Shown in pieces: positions 17,646 to 25,728 of a stretch of 64,000 bases of DNA. The DNA is from Arthrobacter ramosus (lineage in GTDB: Bacteria; Actinomycetota; Actinomycetes; Actinomycetales; Micrococcaceae). Position 1 is the first letter of the stretch. Each line of letters starts with the position of its first letter. The stretch lies in contig NZ_BAAAWN010000001.1 of NCBI RefSeq assembly GCF_039535095.1, positions 4,464,001 to 4,528,000 on the forward strand, given 5' to 3'. Made by a program: the position numbers and the translations under genes. Below the pieces are notes generated by a model. That model was not told the DNA's origin. It worked only from the letters and a program-made list of their open reading frames with translations, and ran no database searches.

Positions 17646-18926
17646 CTATTGGCTGGCCGAGTTGATGGCCGTGTCCATATCCGTCATTGCCTGATCGACG
17701 GACTTGTCACCCTTGATGGCAGCGTAGGCATTGTCCTGGATGGCCTTGGTGACTGCTGGGTAGAACGGCGTGACCGGGCGCGGCACGGCATTCTGGATCG
17801 AGGTCTTCAGCACCGGAAGGTACGGCAGCTGCTGGACCAGGGCCGGATCGTCGTACAGGGAACCGAGCACCGGGGCGAGCGAGCCCTGCGTTGCGTAGAA
17901 CTTTTCAGTCTCTTCACTGGTCATGAAGGTCAGGAAGTCCTTGGCCGTTGCCTTGTGCGCCGAGTAGACGCTGACGGCGAGGTTGTGTCCACCGAGGGAC
18001 GAGGCACCCGGGCCGCTCTTACCCGGGAGCGGAGCCATGCCGAAGGTGTCCTTCACCTTGGATGAGCCGTCCGTCTTGGCGAGGTTGTAGACGTAGGGCC
18101 AGTTGCGCAGGAAGAGGAGTTTGCCGTCTTCGAAGGACTGCCGGCTCTGTTCTTCCTGGTAGGTCACGCCCTGCGTGGGGATGTTTCCGTTCTTGTAGGC
18201 GGTGACGAGGTTGTTGAGGCCGGCCTTGGCCGCCGCGGAGGTCACGGTGGACTTGCCGTCGTCTCCAACGATGGTGCCGCCTGCCGAGTTGATGGCTTCA
18301 GCAGCGTTCACGGTGAGGCCTTCATACTTAGCCATCTGTCCGGCGTAGCAGTCGATGCCGTTCGACTTCGCGATGGAGCACATGCTCATCATCTCGTCCC
18401 AGGTCTTGGGCGGGGTGGGCACCAGGTCCTTGCGGTAGTAGAGGATGCCGCCGTCCGAGGTCTGGGGTGCCGCGAAGAGCGTGTTGTTGTACGTTGCCGT
18501 CTTGACCGTGGCAGGCAGCATCTTGGAGGTATCGATGCTCATCTTGTCCGTGAGCGGCTGCAGCCAACCCTTCGCGGCAAACTCAGCGGTCCAGATGACG
18601 TCCACGTCAACGACGTCGTAATTGACGTTCTTGGCCTGGAAGTTCTGGACCAAATCGTCGTGCTGCTGGTCCGCCTGGTCGGACTGCTCCTTGAAAGTGA
18701 CCTTCTGGTCCGGGTGCGCCGCATTCCACTTATCGACAAGCGGGCGGACAACGTTGCTGTTGTCTTTGCCCTGGACGTAGGTGATTGGACCGCGTCCGTC
18801 GAGGTTCGCTGCGGCATCTCCGCCGCTTGAGGCTGTGCTGCCGCCACCGCCGCCACCACAGGCGGACAGGGACATGGCTAGCACGCCGGCAACAGCGGCC
18901 GGCAAAAGGTACTTGCGTGTGTTCAT
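17646..18926 (-). CDS. Extracellular sugar-binding lipoprotein
   Basis: 426 residues, family 1 solute-binding protein. Lipoprotein signal with lipobox M-S-L-S-A-C (Cys23) followed by a glycine run. The mature protein has the two-lobed fold seen in trehalose/maltose binders (G-K-L-L-F-L-R-N-W-P-Y in the middle, S-V-Y-S-A-H-K-A-T-A-K near the C-terminal lobe). It captures the sugar for the two downstream permeases. GAGGAG lies nine bases before the ATG. The GH13 enzyme encoded divergently suggests an alpha-glucoside ligand. Confidence 0.92.
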   Translation of the reverse strand: MNTRKYLLPAAVAGVLAMSLSACGGGGGGSTASSGGDAAANLDGRGPITYVQGKDNSNVVRPLVDKWNAAHPDQKVTFKEQSDQADQQHDDLVQNFQAKNVNYDVVDVDVIWTAEFAAKGWLQPLTDKMSIDTSKMLPATVKTATYNNTLFAAPQTSDGGILYYRKDLVPTPPKTWDEMMSMCSIAKSNGIDCYAGQMAKYEGLTVNAAEAINSAGGTIVGDDGKSTVTSAAAKAGLNNLVTAYKNGNIPTQGVTYQEEQSRQSFEDGKLLFLRNWPYVYNLAKTDGSSKVKDTFGMAPLPGKSGPGASSLGGHNLAVSVYSAHKATAKDFLTFMTSEETEKFYATQGSLAPVLGSLYDDPALVQQLPYLPVLKTSIQNAVPRPVTPFYPAVTKAIQDNAYAAIKGDKSVDQAMTDMDTAINSASQ

Positions 18927-18988
18927 GCTGGGAACTCCTCAGTGAGTGGACCAGGTATTTCCGCAGTGCGGTTGATGTGGTGAGCCTC

Positions 18989-19018
18989 ACATTAGTAAGC
19001 TTCCGGGTAGTAATGCAA
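18989..19018 (-). promoter_or_regulatory. Promoter of the binding-protein operon
   Basis: On the minus strand TTGCAT (19013-19018), 18 bases, TAATGT (18989-18994). The -35 is inside the LacI operator at 19014-19027. Confidence 0.5.
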
Positions 19019-19027
19019 GCGTTTACA
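19014..19027. promoter_or_regulatory. LacI-family operator
   Basis: TGCAAGCGTTTACA, a 14-bp palindrome with one mismatched pair and the central CG typical of LacI-family sites. It lies between the divergent binding-protein and GH13 genes, so one site can control both. Confidence 0.7.
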
Positions 19028-19054
19028 CAAAAATATGTCATCGAGAGGAATCCA

Positions 19055-20911
19055 GTGCCGCACTCCCCGATCCCAACCCCCGGTTCCAGCAATTCCGCAT
19101 GGTGGGCAAGCGCCGTCGTCTACCAGATTTATCCCCGCTCGTTCGCCGACGCCAACGGCGACGGGATGGGCGACCTTGCCGGGGTCACCGCGAAACTGCC
19201 CTATCTGCAAACGTTGGGCGTGGATGCCGTCTGGCTCTCCCCGTTCTACAAGTCGCCGCAGGCTGATGCCGGATACGACGTAGCGGACTACCGGGCCGTG
19301 GATTCCCTCTTCGGCACCTTGGATGACTTCGACGCCATGCTGGAGAAGGCACACAGTCTGGGTATCAAGGTGATCGTCGACCTCGTGCCCAACCACACCT
19401 CGGACGAGCACGCCTGGTTCCGCGAAGCCCTCGCCGCCGCCCCCGGCTCCCCTGAACGCGCGCGCTACATGTTCCACCCGGGCAAAGACTCCAAACCAGG
19501 CTCCGGGGACGGGGCCTTGGCCCCGAACAATTGGAAATCCATCTTCGGTGGCCCCGCGTGGACACGCCTAAGGAACGACGACGGCACTCCCGGCCAGTGG
19601 TACCTGCACCTTTTCGATACGAAGCAGCCCGATCTCAACTGGGAGAACCCCGAAGTCCACGAAGAGATGCGTTCGGTACTGCGCTTCTGGCTGGATCGCG
19701 GAGTTGACGGCTTCCGGGTGGACGTTGCCCACGGCCTGGTCAAAGAAGCCGGCTTGCCGGACTGGGAGGGCGAGGCCGCCATGGTCGAAGGTGGTTTATC
19801 CGCGCCAGGCGCCCACAGCGAAGCCGTCGAACCGCACACGGCCAGGCTTCACATTGTCCCCGCACTCGAAAACTCGGCGGCCGTGGCGACCGCCGTCGAG
19901 CACAAGGTCAAGCCGCCGCTGGACCCGCCGTCGCCCTTCTTCGACCAGGACGGCGTCCATGACATCTATCGCGAATGGCACAGAGTCCTCGCCGAATACG
20001 ACGGCGACCGCATGCTTGTTGCCGAGGCCTGGGTGGAGCCCGCGGAGCGATTGGCCCGGTACGTCCGCAAGGATGAAATGCAACAAGCCTTCAACTTCGA
20101 TTTCCTCTTGGCAGGCTGGGACGCGGAGCGCATGGCAGTGGCAATCGAATCTTCTCTGGACGCCGCGGGATCCGTCGAGGCCCCCTCCACCTGGGTGCTG
20201 AGCAACCACGACACCGTCCGGCACCCCAGCCGTTTCGGGCTGGCAGATCCCACCACCTTCCCCAAGGGAATCTCGGCGGAAGACGAACAGCCCGACGCCG
20301 CGCTGGGCCTGGCGCGGGCACGCGCAGCCTCCATGGTGTCTTTCGCCCTGCCTGGCTCGGCCTACCTGTACCAGGGTGAGGAACTGGGCCTTCCGGAGCA
20401 CACGTCCCTGCCGGCCGAGGCGCGCCAGGACCCCTCCTTCTTCCGGACCAAGGGCGTGGAACGCGGCCGCGATGGGTGCCGCGTGCCGCTGCCCTGGAAA
20501 TCCGCAGCGCCTGGCTTCGGATTCTCGGAAGCGGCATCGGCTGGTACGGGCGGCGCCGGTGCTGCTGGCAAAGCGCCCGCTGCGCCCTGGCTGCCTCAGC
20601 CCGAAGCGTTCGGCGAGCTGGCGGCGGACGTCCAGGCCGGCGTCGAGGGCTCCACCCTGGAGCTTTACCGCTCCGTCCTGGCATTCCGCCGCTCGCACCG
20701 CCTGGGCTCGGGCACGTTCCAGTGGGCTGAGGAGCACGATCCCGCCAACGGAGTCCTTGCCTTCCACAACCGGGACGTGCTGGTAGTTGTCAACATGGGT
20801 ACCGCAGCTCTCCCTGTCCCGGCCGGCTTCCGGGTGGAACTCTCCAGCGATGGCGGATCGGGCGGGGCCTCGATTGTCCCGAACAGCGGGGCGTACCTCG
20901 TGGCTAAGTAG
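19055..20911 (+). CDS. GH13 alpha-glucosidase
   Basis: 618 residues. Hydrolyses alpha-glucosides taken up by the neighbouring ABC importer; no signal peptide, so it acts in the cytoplasm. The GH13 signatures are all present: V-V-Y-Q-I-Y-P-R-S-F near the N-terminus, D-L-V-P-N-H-T, G-F-R-V-D-V-A-H with the nucleophile Asp, V-A-E-A-W-V with the acid/base Glu, and L-S-N-H-D-T-V. The set resembles bacterial alpha-1,4/1,6 glucosidases of the subfamily-30 kind. The frame is open far upstream across the binding-protein gene; the GTG at 19055 is chosen because GAGAGGA precedes it and it starts just ahead of the catalytic domain. A glycine/alanine-rich loop of about 25 residues near position 500 is unusual. 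Confidence 0.9.
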   Translation: MPHSPIPTPGSSNSAWWASAVVYQIYPRSFADANGDGMGDLAGVTAKLPYLQTLGVDAVWLSPFYKSPQADAGYDVADYRAVDSLFGTLDDFDAMLEKAHSLGIKVIVDLVPNHTSDEHAWFREALAAAPGSPERARYMFHPGKDSKPGSGDGALAPNNWKSIFGGPAWTRLRNDDGTPGQWYLHLFDTKQPDLNWENPEVHEEMRSVLRFWLDRGVDGFRVDVAHGLVKEAGLPDWEGEAAMVEGGLSAPGAHSEAVEPHTARLHIVPALENSAAVATAVEHKVKPPLDPPSPFFDQDGVHDIYREWHRVLAEYDGDRMLVAEAWVEPAERLARYVRKDEMQQAFNFDFLLAGWDAERMAVAIESSLDAAGSVEAPSTWVLSNHDTVRHPSRFGLADPTTFPKGISAEDEQPDAALGLARARAASMVSFALPGSAYLYQGEELGLPEHTSLPAEARQDPSFFRTKGVERGRDGCRVPLPWKSAAPGFGFSEAASAGTGGAGAAGKAPAAPWLPQPEAFGELAADVQAGVEGSTLELYRSVLAFRRSHRLGSGTFQWAEEHDPANGVLAFHNRDVLVVVNMGTAALPVPAGFRVELSSDGGSGGASIVPNSGAYLVAK

Positions 20912-20943
20912 GGTCTTCCCTTCCCGACCTTCTCCGGCACGGA

Positions 20944-20985
20944 AACGGGGCCGACACGCAGCAAGTTGTGCGTGTCGGCCCCGTT
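20944..20985. terminator. Bidirectional terminator
   Basis: A perfect 17-bp stem with an eight-base loop (20961-20968) between the convergent GH13 and LEA-like genes. Confidence 0.85.
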
Positions 20986-21033
20986 CTCCAGCCAAAGAGG
21001 GTCAGGAAGGCGCCGTCATGACCGGCGTGGAGC

Positions 21034-21339
21034 CTATTTGCCGCCCTTGAAGAAACCGGCGATCCTGGAGCCGAGGCCCTTGGCGTTCTCGGCCACATCG
21101 CCCGCGATTTCCTTGGCGTTCCCGGCAACATCCCCCGCGAGGTCCTTGGCTTTCTCAGCCACGTCACCCGAGAGGAACTCCTTGACGTGCTCCGCGGTAT
21201 CGCCGGCAAATTCCTTCGCGTTCCCGACCGCCTCGCCGGCAAATTCCTTCACGTGCTCCGCGGCATCGCCCGCGAGCTGCTTGGCCTGTTCAGCTGCGGC
21301 TTCGGCCGTTTGTTTGATGTTGTTGTGTTCTTCGCTCAT
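21034..21339 (-). CDS. LEA-like 11-residue repeat protein
   Basis: 101 residues, built from about six 11-residue units of the form [F/L/I]-A-G-D-x-A-E-x-A/V-K-E, ending in a glycine/phenylalanine/lysine tail. It is very hydrophilic, has no cysteine, and each unit should form an amphipathic helix turn with alternating Asp/Glu and Lys. This is the pattern of group 3 LEA and related desiccation-stress proteins, thought to shield membranes and proteins during drying. ACAAGGAG lies before the ATG at 21339, which makes this start secure although the frame opens 13 codons earlier. Its position ahead of the Asp23 operon fits a stress role. Confidence 0.75.
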   Translation of the reverse strand: MSEEHNNIKQTAEAAAEQAKQLAGDAAEHVKEFAGEAVGNAKEFAGDTAEHVKEFLSGDVAEKAKDLAGDVAGNAKEIAGDVAENAKGLGSRIAGFFKGGK

Positions 21340-21536
21340 GGTTTTCTCCTTGTTCCTGGTCCAAGTTTTTTGGTCCATCGGCTTGACTCGGACCCAAGGT
21401 CCGGTGCCGGCCGGGCAAGCCCAACCAAAGGGAAGAGTTCCCCCTAACCTTCAAACTATGGCCCCACGGACAGCTCTGCAACGCAAAACGCCCGGGAGGT
21501 AACTTAGCTATCCGGTTAACAGGGGTTGGAGTCAGT

Positions 21537-22148
21537 TCAACGAACGCGCTCGGCCTTGCTGAACCGGGTCCGCGCGCCGGCCCCGATATGAATCAACACG
21601 GGAGTCCTGCGTCCCACCACCACGTCCAGCGCCTCCACCAGCCGGGAGACGTCCGCGGCCAGCAGGTGCGGGGAAACACCTTGACGGGGCTGGACCCTGA
21701 CCCGGAGCCCGGGACGACCGTTGACCTCGTAGGTCGCCACCGTTACGCCCGCGAGATCCGTACGTTCCGCAAGGGCCGCCTTGAGCGCCTGCTCGGCAAG
21801 GTTCCCGCCGATGTTGACGTCGCCGGGCGTCCGGGCGTCGTCGTACTCCGACACAATGAGGTTGGCGCGGCCTTTGCCTTGCTGCGACACCCAGGACACC
21901 ATGAGCACGATCAGCACAACAAGCACCGCAGCGGCTGCAACCCAGAGCCAGCTTTCCTCCCGTCCTGGAATGCGGGTCTGCTCAGAGAGGTACTTGGCGT
22001 GTTCCCAGAGGCCGGCAGACCAGCTTTGCCACCAACTTCCCACGGCGGGAACGGTGGCGAGCAGGACCAGAAGAATGCCGATGGCCAGCAGCTTCAGGCC
22101 AAGGATGCCGATCAGGATGCGGTTGAGGACGTGCGGGGTACCGTTCAT
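21537..22148 (-). CDS. amaP: Alkaline-shock membrane anchor protein AmaP
   Basis: 203 residues with two membrane helices (about 10-32 and 68-88) and a soluble C-terminal domain of about 100 residues. In Firmicutes AmaP anchors Asp23 at the membrane; the actinobacterial form sits at the end of the same operon. The segment V-L-N-R-I-L-I-G-I-L-G-L at the start is characteristic. It is the last of five genes that overlap by four bases each. Envelope-stress role by family. Confidence 0.8.
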   Translation of the reverse strand: MNGTPHVLNRILIGILGLKLLAIGILLVLLATVPAVGSWWQSWSAGLWEHAKYLSEQTRIPGREESWLWVAAAAVLVVLIVLMVSWVSQQGKGRANLIVSEYDDARTPGDVNIGGNLAEQALKAALAERTDLAGVTVATYEVNGRPGLRVRVQPRQGVSPHLLAADVSRLVEALDVVVGRRTPVLIHIGAGARTRFSKAERVR

Positions 22149-22840
22149 GCCCCGATCACCCCGGACGTAGCGACATGGACGCGGACTGAAGGCATGGGCG
22201 AAGGGGCCATCCTTTGAAGTTCATCCTCGACGGCGGCAAGGATCCGTTCCTCGTGCAAGGGCACGCCCGAGGTAGGCCGGACGTTGACCACAACCAGCCT
22301 TTGCGAGACCACCACCATGACTTGCTCGTGGGTGACGTTCGCTGCTGTTCGGGCGGCTCTGGCAAGTGCCGAAGCAATGACTTCGTCGTCCACGACTACT
22401 CCGGCCCGGGGATCCTCAAGCAAGTGCCGGGACTTTCTGCCGGGCAGGACCGCGTTCAAGAAGAAAACCAGGCCCACCATGGCCACGACGCCGCCGAGGG
22501 CACCGAGCAGCAAGGGCGAAATACCTGAGGGCAGCGCCGTGAGCCGTTCGGCAGCCGTTTGCGGATCGATGAGCCACGGTGGTTGGCCAATGGCGCGCAA
22601 AGCCGATTCGAGGAGGGCGTAGACACAGGCCGCGATCACAAGGGCCGCGGCCAGCCCCGCCATTCCCGCACGGGAGGAACGGGTCTCACGCTTCAGGATG
22701 CGCTGGAGCCCGACGTCGATCCGGTCGCCGACGTCCGAGGTCCCCGGTGTCTGGATGACTGGGGCCTCGCCGTCGGCTGTCTGCGCGTCCGCAGGGTCCG
22801 GGTGGCTGCGCCGGGCGTGCGGGGTCTGGGCGTGGCTCAT
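22145..22840 (-). CDS. DUF6286-domain membrane protein
   Basis: 231 residues: a polar, histidine/proline-rich N-terminus of about 55 residues, two membrane helices (about 60-85 and 108-130) and a C-terminal soluble domain with V-V-D-D-E-V-I-A-S-A-L-A-R and a V-R-V-H-V ending. This matches the actinobacterial DUF6286 family that accompanies Asp23 and AmaP. Function unknown; co-location and coupling (ATGA overlaps on both sides) suggest a part of the same envelope complex. Confidence 0.75.
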   Translation of the reverse strand: MSHAQTPHARRSHPDPADAQTADGEAPVIQTPGTSDVGDRIDVGLQRILKRETRSSRAGMAGLAAALVIAACVYALLESALRAIGQPPWLIDPQTAAERLTALPSGISPLLLGALGGVVAMVGLVFFLNAVLPGRKSRHLLEDPRAGVVVDDEVIASALARAARTAANVTHEQVMVVVSQRLVVVNVRPTSGVPLHEERILAAVEDELQRMAPSPMPSVRVHVATSGVIGA

Positions 22841-23220
22841 TGGACGCGAGCTCCTTCGCTGATGCGTGCGCCGCTGATCCGGATATCCACGCGGCTCAAG
22901 GTGGAACCGCTGAGCTGGGTGACTCGCTCAAGGATGGCCGTCTTGGCAGCGACGGCCCGGTCCCAAACCGTCCCACCGTATCCCTCTACCCGCAGCGGGT
23001 CTCTGAGGACTTCCGTCAGCGAGGGCACCCGGATCGGGGCGGCAATCGAGAGTGCCAGCAGACCGTCGTCGTCCGACCATTCGGCGCGAACATCCTGCGC
23101 CGAGACACCGAGCGCTTCCGCGGCAGCCGCCTGGGCCAACGTCGTGAGGGCCTGGGTGCTGATTCGGTTGTGGCCAGCCAGGGAGACGGCGGGCTGCACA
23201 GCCTCAGCCGTGGAACTCAT
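22837..23220 (-). CDS. Asp23-related protein of the envelope-stress operon
   Basis: 127 residues, no membrane helix. The fold looks like a shortened Asp23/Gls24 domain: an opening strand-helix with N-R-I-S-T-Q-A-L-T-T-L-A-Q-A-A-A-A and a closing strand V-D-I-R-I-S-G. It is the middle gene of the five-gene cluster and overlaps both neighbours by four bases. I infer that it binds to or replaces Asp23 in part of the complex. Confidence 0.65.
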   Translation of the reverse strand: MSSTAEAVQPAVSLAGHNRISTQALTTLAQAAAAEALGVSAQDVRAEWSDDDGLLALSIAAPIRVPSLTEVLRDPLRVEGYGGTVWDRAVAAKTAILERVTQLSGSTLSRVDIRISGARISEGARVQ

Positions 23221-23408
23221 GACGACGAGCGGCGGCCGGTGAGGGCATCCAGCACGCTGCGCAGGTCAAGCTTTCCGTCCGCGGCGCGGCCCAGAAGTGC
23301 GCCGATGCCCATGAAGAGAAGGGCGATGATGAAACCCCACAGCCCGAATTGGAAGGCCATGAACGCCACGAAAGCGCCGATCCCGATTCCGACAACGGTC
23401 AAGTTCAC
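23217..23408 (-). CDS. Small DUF2273-like membrane protein
   Basis: 63 residues, two adjoining hydrophobic helices (about 3-22 and 23-42) and a charged tail (D-G-K-L-D-L-R-S-V-L-D-A-L). This is the DUF2273 form found in Asp23 operons of Gram-positive bacteria. It overlaps both neighbours by four bases. Confidence 0.75.
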   Translation of the reverse strand: MNLTVVGIGIGAFVAFMAFQFGLWGFIIALLFMGIGALLGRAADGKLDLRSVLDALTGRRSSS

Positions 23409-23878
23409 TGGAGTGGCTCCCTTTCCGATAATGCGCCTCTTGTTCCGGCTTTGATGGGCGGAGCAACGTAGACGTCGTTGATCTCAACGTTGACCTCGAT
23501 GACTTCCAGCCCCACCAACGATTCGACCGCCTGATAGACGGCCGCGCGGACCTGGTTGGCGACATCATGCAAAGGGTATCCATAGACAGCCACAAGATTG
23601 AGGTCCACGGCCACTTGGGTTTCTCCGACCTCGGCGCGGACACCCGCAGCATGGTCCTGGCTGCCGACGGCATCGCGGATGGCTCCGAGGGCGCGCGAAG
23701 GAGCCGAGCCTAGGGAATAGACGCCTGGAACAGCCCTGGCGGCGATGCCAGCAACCTTGGCGACAGCGGAATCCGAGATCACTGTGCGGCCACTTCCTGC
23801 CGCCGTTTGACGGTCCTCGGACACCGGAGCCCCAACGGCTTCCGGTTCAGGCGCGGTGTAGCTTTCCTGCTGGTCCAT
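23405..23878 (-). CDS. Asp23/Gls24-family envelope stress protein
   Basis: 157 residues, first gene of the operon. The Asp23 domain spans about 30-145: V-I-S-D-S-A-V-A-K-V-A-G-I-A-A at its start, V-A-V-D-L-N-L-V-A-V-Y-G in the middle and V-E-V-N-V-E-I-N-D-V-Y-V near the end. Family members form membrane-associated networks at the cytoplasmic face and respond to alkaline or cell-wall stress. The ATG at 23878 follows GGGGAGGG. Confidence 0.88.
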   Translation of the reverse strand: MDQQESYTAPEPEAVGAPVSEDRQTAAGSGRTVISDSAVAKVAGIAARAVPGVYSLGSAPSRALGAIRDAVGSQDHAAGVRAEVGETQVAVDLNLVAVYGYPLHDVANQVRAAVYQAVESLVGLEVIEVNVEINDVYVAPPIKAGTRGALSEREPLQ

Positions 23879-23898
23879 TTAGCCCTCCCCTTCTCTTG

Positions 23899-23927
23899 AG
23901 TACCACCCTAGCGCTTGGCCAAGTCAA
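23899..23927 (-). promoter_or_regulatory. Candidate promoter of the Asp23 operon
   Basis: On the minus strand TTGACT (23922-23927), 17 bases, GGTACT (23899-23904), 20 bases before the Asp23 start. A 10-bp palindrome CTTGGCCAAG follows the -35. The -10 is weak. Confidence 0.4.
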
Positions 23928-23950
23928 GGCGGAGACAAGCCGGCCGTGGC

Positions 23951-24050
23951 CGTCGGATTCTGCTGGATCATCCCGGTCGCATAGCTTGCCGGCCACGTGA
24001 TTCCAGGGGGATGGGGTTTGTCCATTCGAATGATTGAGCAGAATCCGTCG
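23951..24050. repeat. 100-bp segment with 14-bp terminal inverted repeats
   Basis: Ends CGTCGGATTCTGCT (23951-23964) and its complement with one mismatch (24037-24050). No coding capacity and no clear target duplication. It fills most of the gap between the Asp23 promoter and the tRNA terminator. Confidence 0.4.
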
Positions 24051-24130
24051 CGCACGCTCGAAAATGGCACGCGTGCACGGAAATGTTCGCCTTTTAGGCA
24101 GAAACCGAATAACCCCAGGCTTTTCCCCGC

Positions 24131-24173
24131 AGGTTAAAAGAAGAAAAGCGCCAGTTCCGAAGAACTGACGCTT
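24131..24173 (-). terminator. Intrinsic terminator of the tRNA operon
   Basis: On the minus strand a 12-bp stem (one A-C mismatch) closed by a UUCG tetraloop, followed by a pyrimidine tract TTTTCTTCTTTT (plus-strand 24134-24145). It starts just behind the CCA of tRNA-Phe. Confidence 0.9.
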
Positions 24174-24178
24174 CCCAG

Positions 24179-24254
24179 TGGTGGCTCCGACCGGCGTCGA
24201 TCCGGTGACCTTTCGATTTTCAGTCGAACGCTCTACCAACTGAGCTACAGAGCC
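24179..24254 (-). tRNA. tRNA-Phe (GAA)
   Basis: Full cloverleaf: acceptor GGCTCTG/CGGAGCC, D arm GCTC/GAGC, anticodon loop ACTGAAAAT with GAA, T arm with TTCGA equivalent (CCGGATCGACGCCGG), discriminator A and an encoded CCA. Last of three tRNAs. Confidence 0.95.
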
Positions 24255-24304
24255 TTAGGTGACAATGTCACCATGATTGCCGGAATTTCTTCCGGCAATC
24301 AGAG

Positions 24305-24378
24305 CGACCCTGACGGGACTTGAACCCGCGACCTCCGCCGTGACAGGGCGGCGCGCTAACCAACTGCGCTACAGGGCC
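24305..24378 (-). tRNA. tRNA-Asp (GTC)
   Basis: Acceptor GGCCCTG/CAGGGTC, anticodon stem CCGCC/GGCGG with GTC, T arm GCGGGTTCAAGTCCCGT, discriminator G. CCA is not encoded. Middle tRNA of the operon. Confidence 0.95.
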
Positions 24379-24462
24379 TTGCTTGTTTGCAGTATCTCTA
24401 CCGCTTTTTTCAAGGCTTCCAGCCTACCAGACTTTTCAGTCCGAGCTGACCAGTTCCTTGCG

Positions 24463-24535
24463 TACCCCCAACGGGATTCGAACCCGTGCCGCCGCCGTGA
24501 AAGGGCGGTGTCCTAGGCCGCTAGACGATGGGGGC
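24463..24535 (-). tRNA. tRNA-Glu (TTC)
   Basis: Acceptor GCCCCCA/TGGGGGT, anticodon stem CCGCC/GGCGG with TTC, T arm ACGGGTTCGAATCCCGT, discriminator A. CCA is not encoded. First tRNA of the operon; a 16-bp palindrome CTCTAAAACTTTAGAG lies upstream at 24606-24621. Confidence 0.95.
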
Positions 24536-24774
24536 CTGGAACAATCCGAATTCGCGACGGTCAACAACGCTATGCGTTTACCGCTTCTCGCTCGTCCGAA
24601 CTGGACTCTAAAACTTTAGAGCATAGTCGGGGATATTCCCAAATCGCACCCCGCGAAACGCAAACCGGCCTCAAACCACCGTTCAAATCCGCTCCGTCAG
24701 AGTTGGCGGTTTCTTGTTGAAAGACGTCCGAATTCCGCCAGTCCGTCCGACCCGTCCCGGGCTAGATTGGCATC

Positions 24775-25683
24775 ATGGCCACAAGCACCCCAATCTCTCG
24801 GGCGAACACCACCTCCCGGACCATCAGTAAGCTCGGCATCGCCGCCGTCATCGTCACCGTTGTCCTCTGGGCATCCGCCTTCGTGGGCATCCGGGCCGTG
24901 GGACCCAGCTTCTCCCCCGGCTCCTTGACGCTCGGACGGCTGGTGGTTGCCGCCGTCGCGCTCGGTATTGTCGCCCTGCCCAGGCTCAAGCGCTGGCCCA
25001 AAGGCCGGGAGTGGCTGCCGATCCTGGCCTACGGTGTCATGTGGTTCGCGGGTTACAACCTCGCCCTGAACGCCGCCGAGCACATGCTCGATGCCGGAAC
25101 CAGTGCCATGCTCATCAACGTCTCGCCGATCCTCATCGCCGTGCTCGCCGGCGTCATCCTGAAAGAAGGCTTTCCGCGCTGGCTGATCATCGGCAGCCTC
25201 GTGGCGTTCGGCGGTGTTGCACTGATCGCGCTCGGTTCGGGACAGCGCTCGACGGCGGACGTCGCCGGAGTGCTGTTGTGCCTCCTTGCCGCTGTGCTCG
25301 CCGCGGTGAGCGTGATTGTCCAGAAGCCCGTGTTGCGGAAGTTCTCCGCGGCTCAGGCCACCTGGTTTGGCATCATGGTGGGCGCCGTATGCTGTCTACC
25401 GTGGGCCGGCCAACTGGTGGCCGAAGTGCAGGCCGCACCCCTTCCGGCCACTCTCGGCTTGGTGTATCTCGGGATCTTCCCGACAGCCATCGCTTTCACC
25501 ACGTGGGCCTACGCGCTGTCCCTCATTGAGGCCGGGAAACTCGCCGCCACGACGTACCTGGTTCCGGGGGCCACGATTCTGATTTCCTGGGCGGTGCTCA
25601 AGGAAATCCCCACCATCTGGGGCCTCGTGGGCGGCGTCATCTGCCTCGTGGGTGTCGGGTTGACGCGGCGCCGCTCCCGTTAG
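24775..25683 (+). CDS. EamA-family (DMT) transporter
   Basis: 302 residues with about ten membrane helices in two EamA repeats (about 20-150 and 165-298), the usual length. The second repeat ends with A-T-T-Y-L-V-P-G-A-T-I-L-I-S-W and W-G-L-V-G-G-V-I-C-L-V-G-V-G-L-T-R-R, typical of the family. These proteins export amino acids or other metabolites, and the substrate is not predictable. The ATG stands six bases behind a -10-like TAGATT (24763-24768) with no ribosome-binding site. Converges on the fructokinase gene. Confidence 0.88.
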   Translation: MATSTPISRANTTSRTISKLGIAAVIVTVVLWASAFVGIRAVGPSFSPGSLTLGRLVVAAVALGIVALPRLKRWPKGREWLPILAYGVMWFAGYNLALNAAEHMLDAGTSAMLINVSPILIAVLAGVILKEGFPRWLIIGSLVAFGGVALIALGSGQRSTADVAGVLLCLLAAVLAAVSVIVQKPVLRKFSAAQATWFGIMVGAVCCLPWAGQLVAEVQAAPLPATLGLVYLGIFPTAIAFTTWAYALSLIEAGKLAATTYLVPGATILISWAVLKEIPTIWGLVGGVICLVGVGLTRRRSR

Positions 25684-25728
25684 GATCACGTCCGCTAGCG
25701 AGGCGCCGCCGTCGAACCTCCGCCGTCG

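Noticed and set aside
18785..19054. Earlier starts for the GH13 enzyme
   Set aside because: They would lie inside the opposite binding-protein gene and its operator; the GTG at 19055 has a ribosome-binding site.
20520..20580. Alanine/glycine-rich stretch in the GH13 gene as a frameshift
   Set aside because: The frame and the homology-like pattern continue on both sides, so it is a loop insertion rather than an error.
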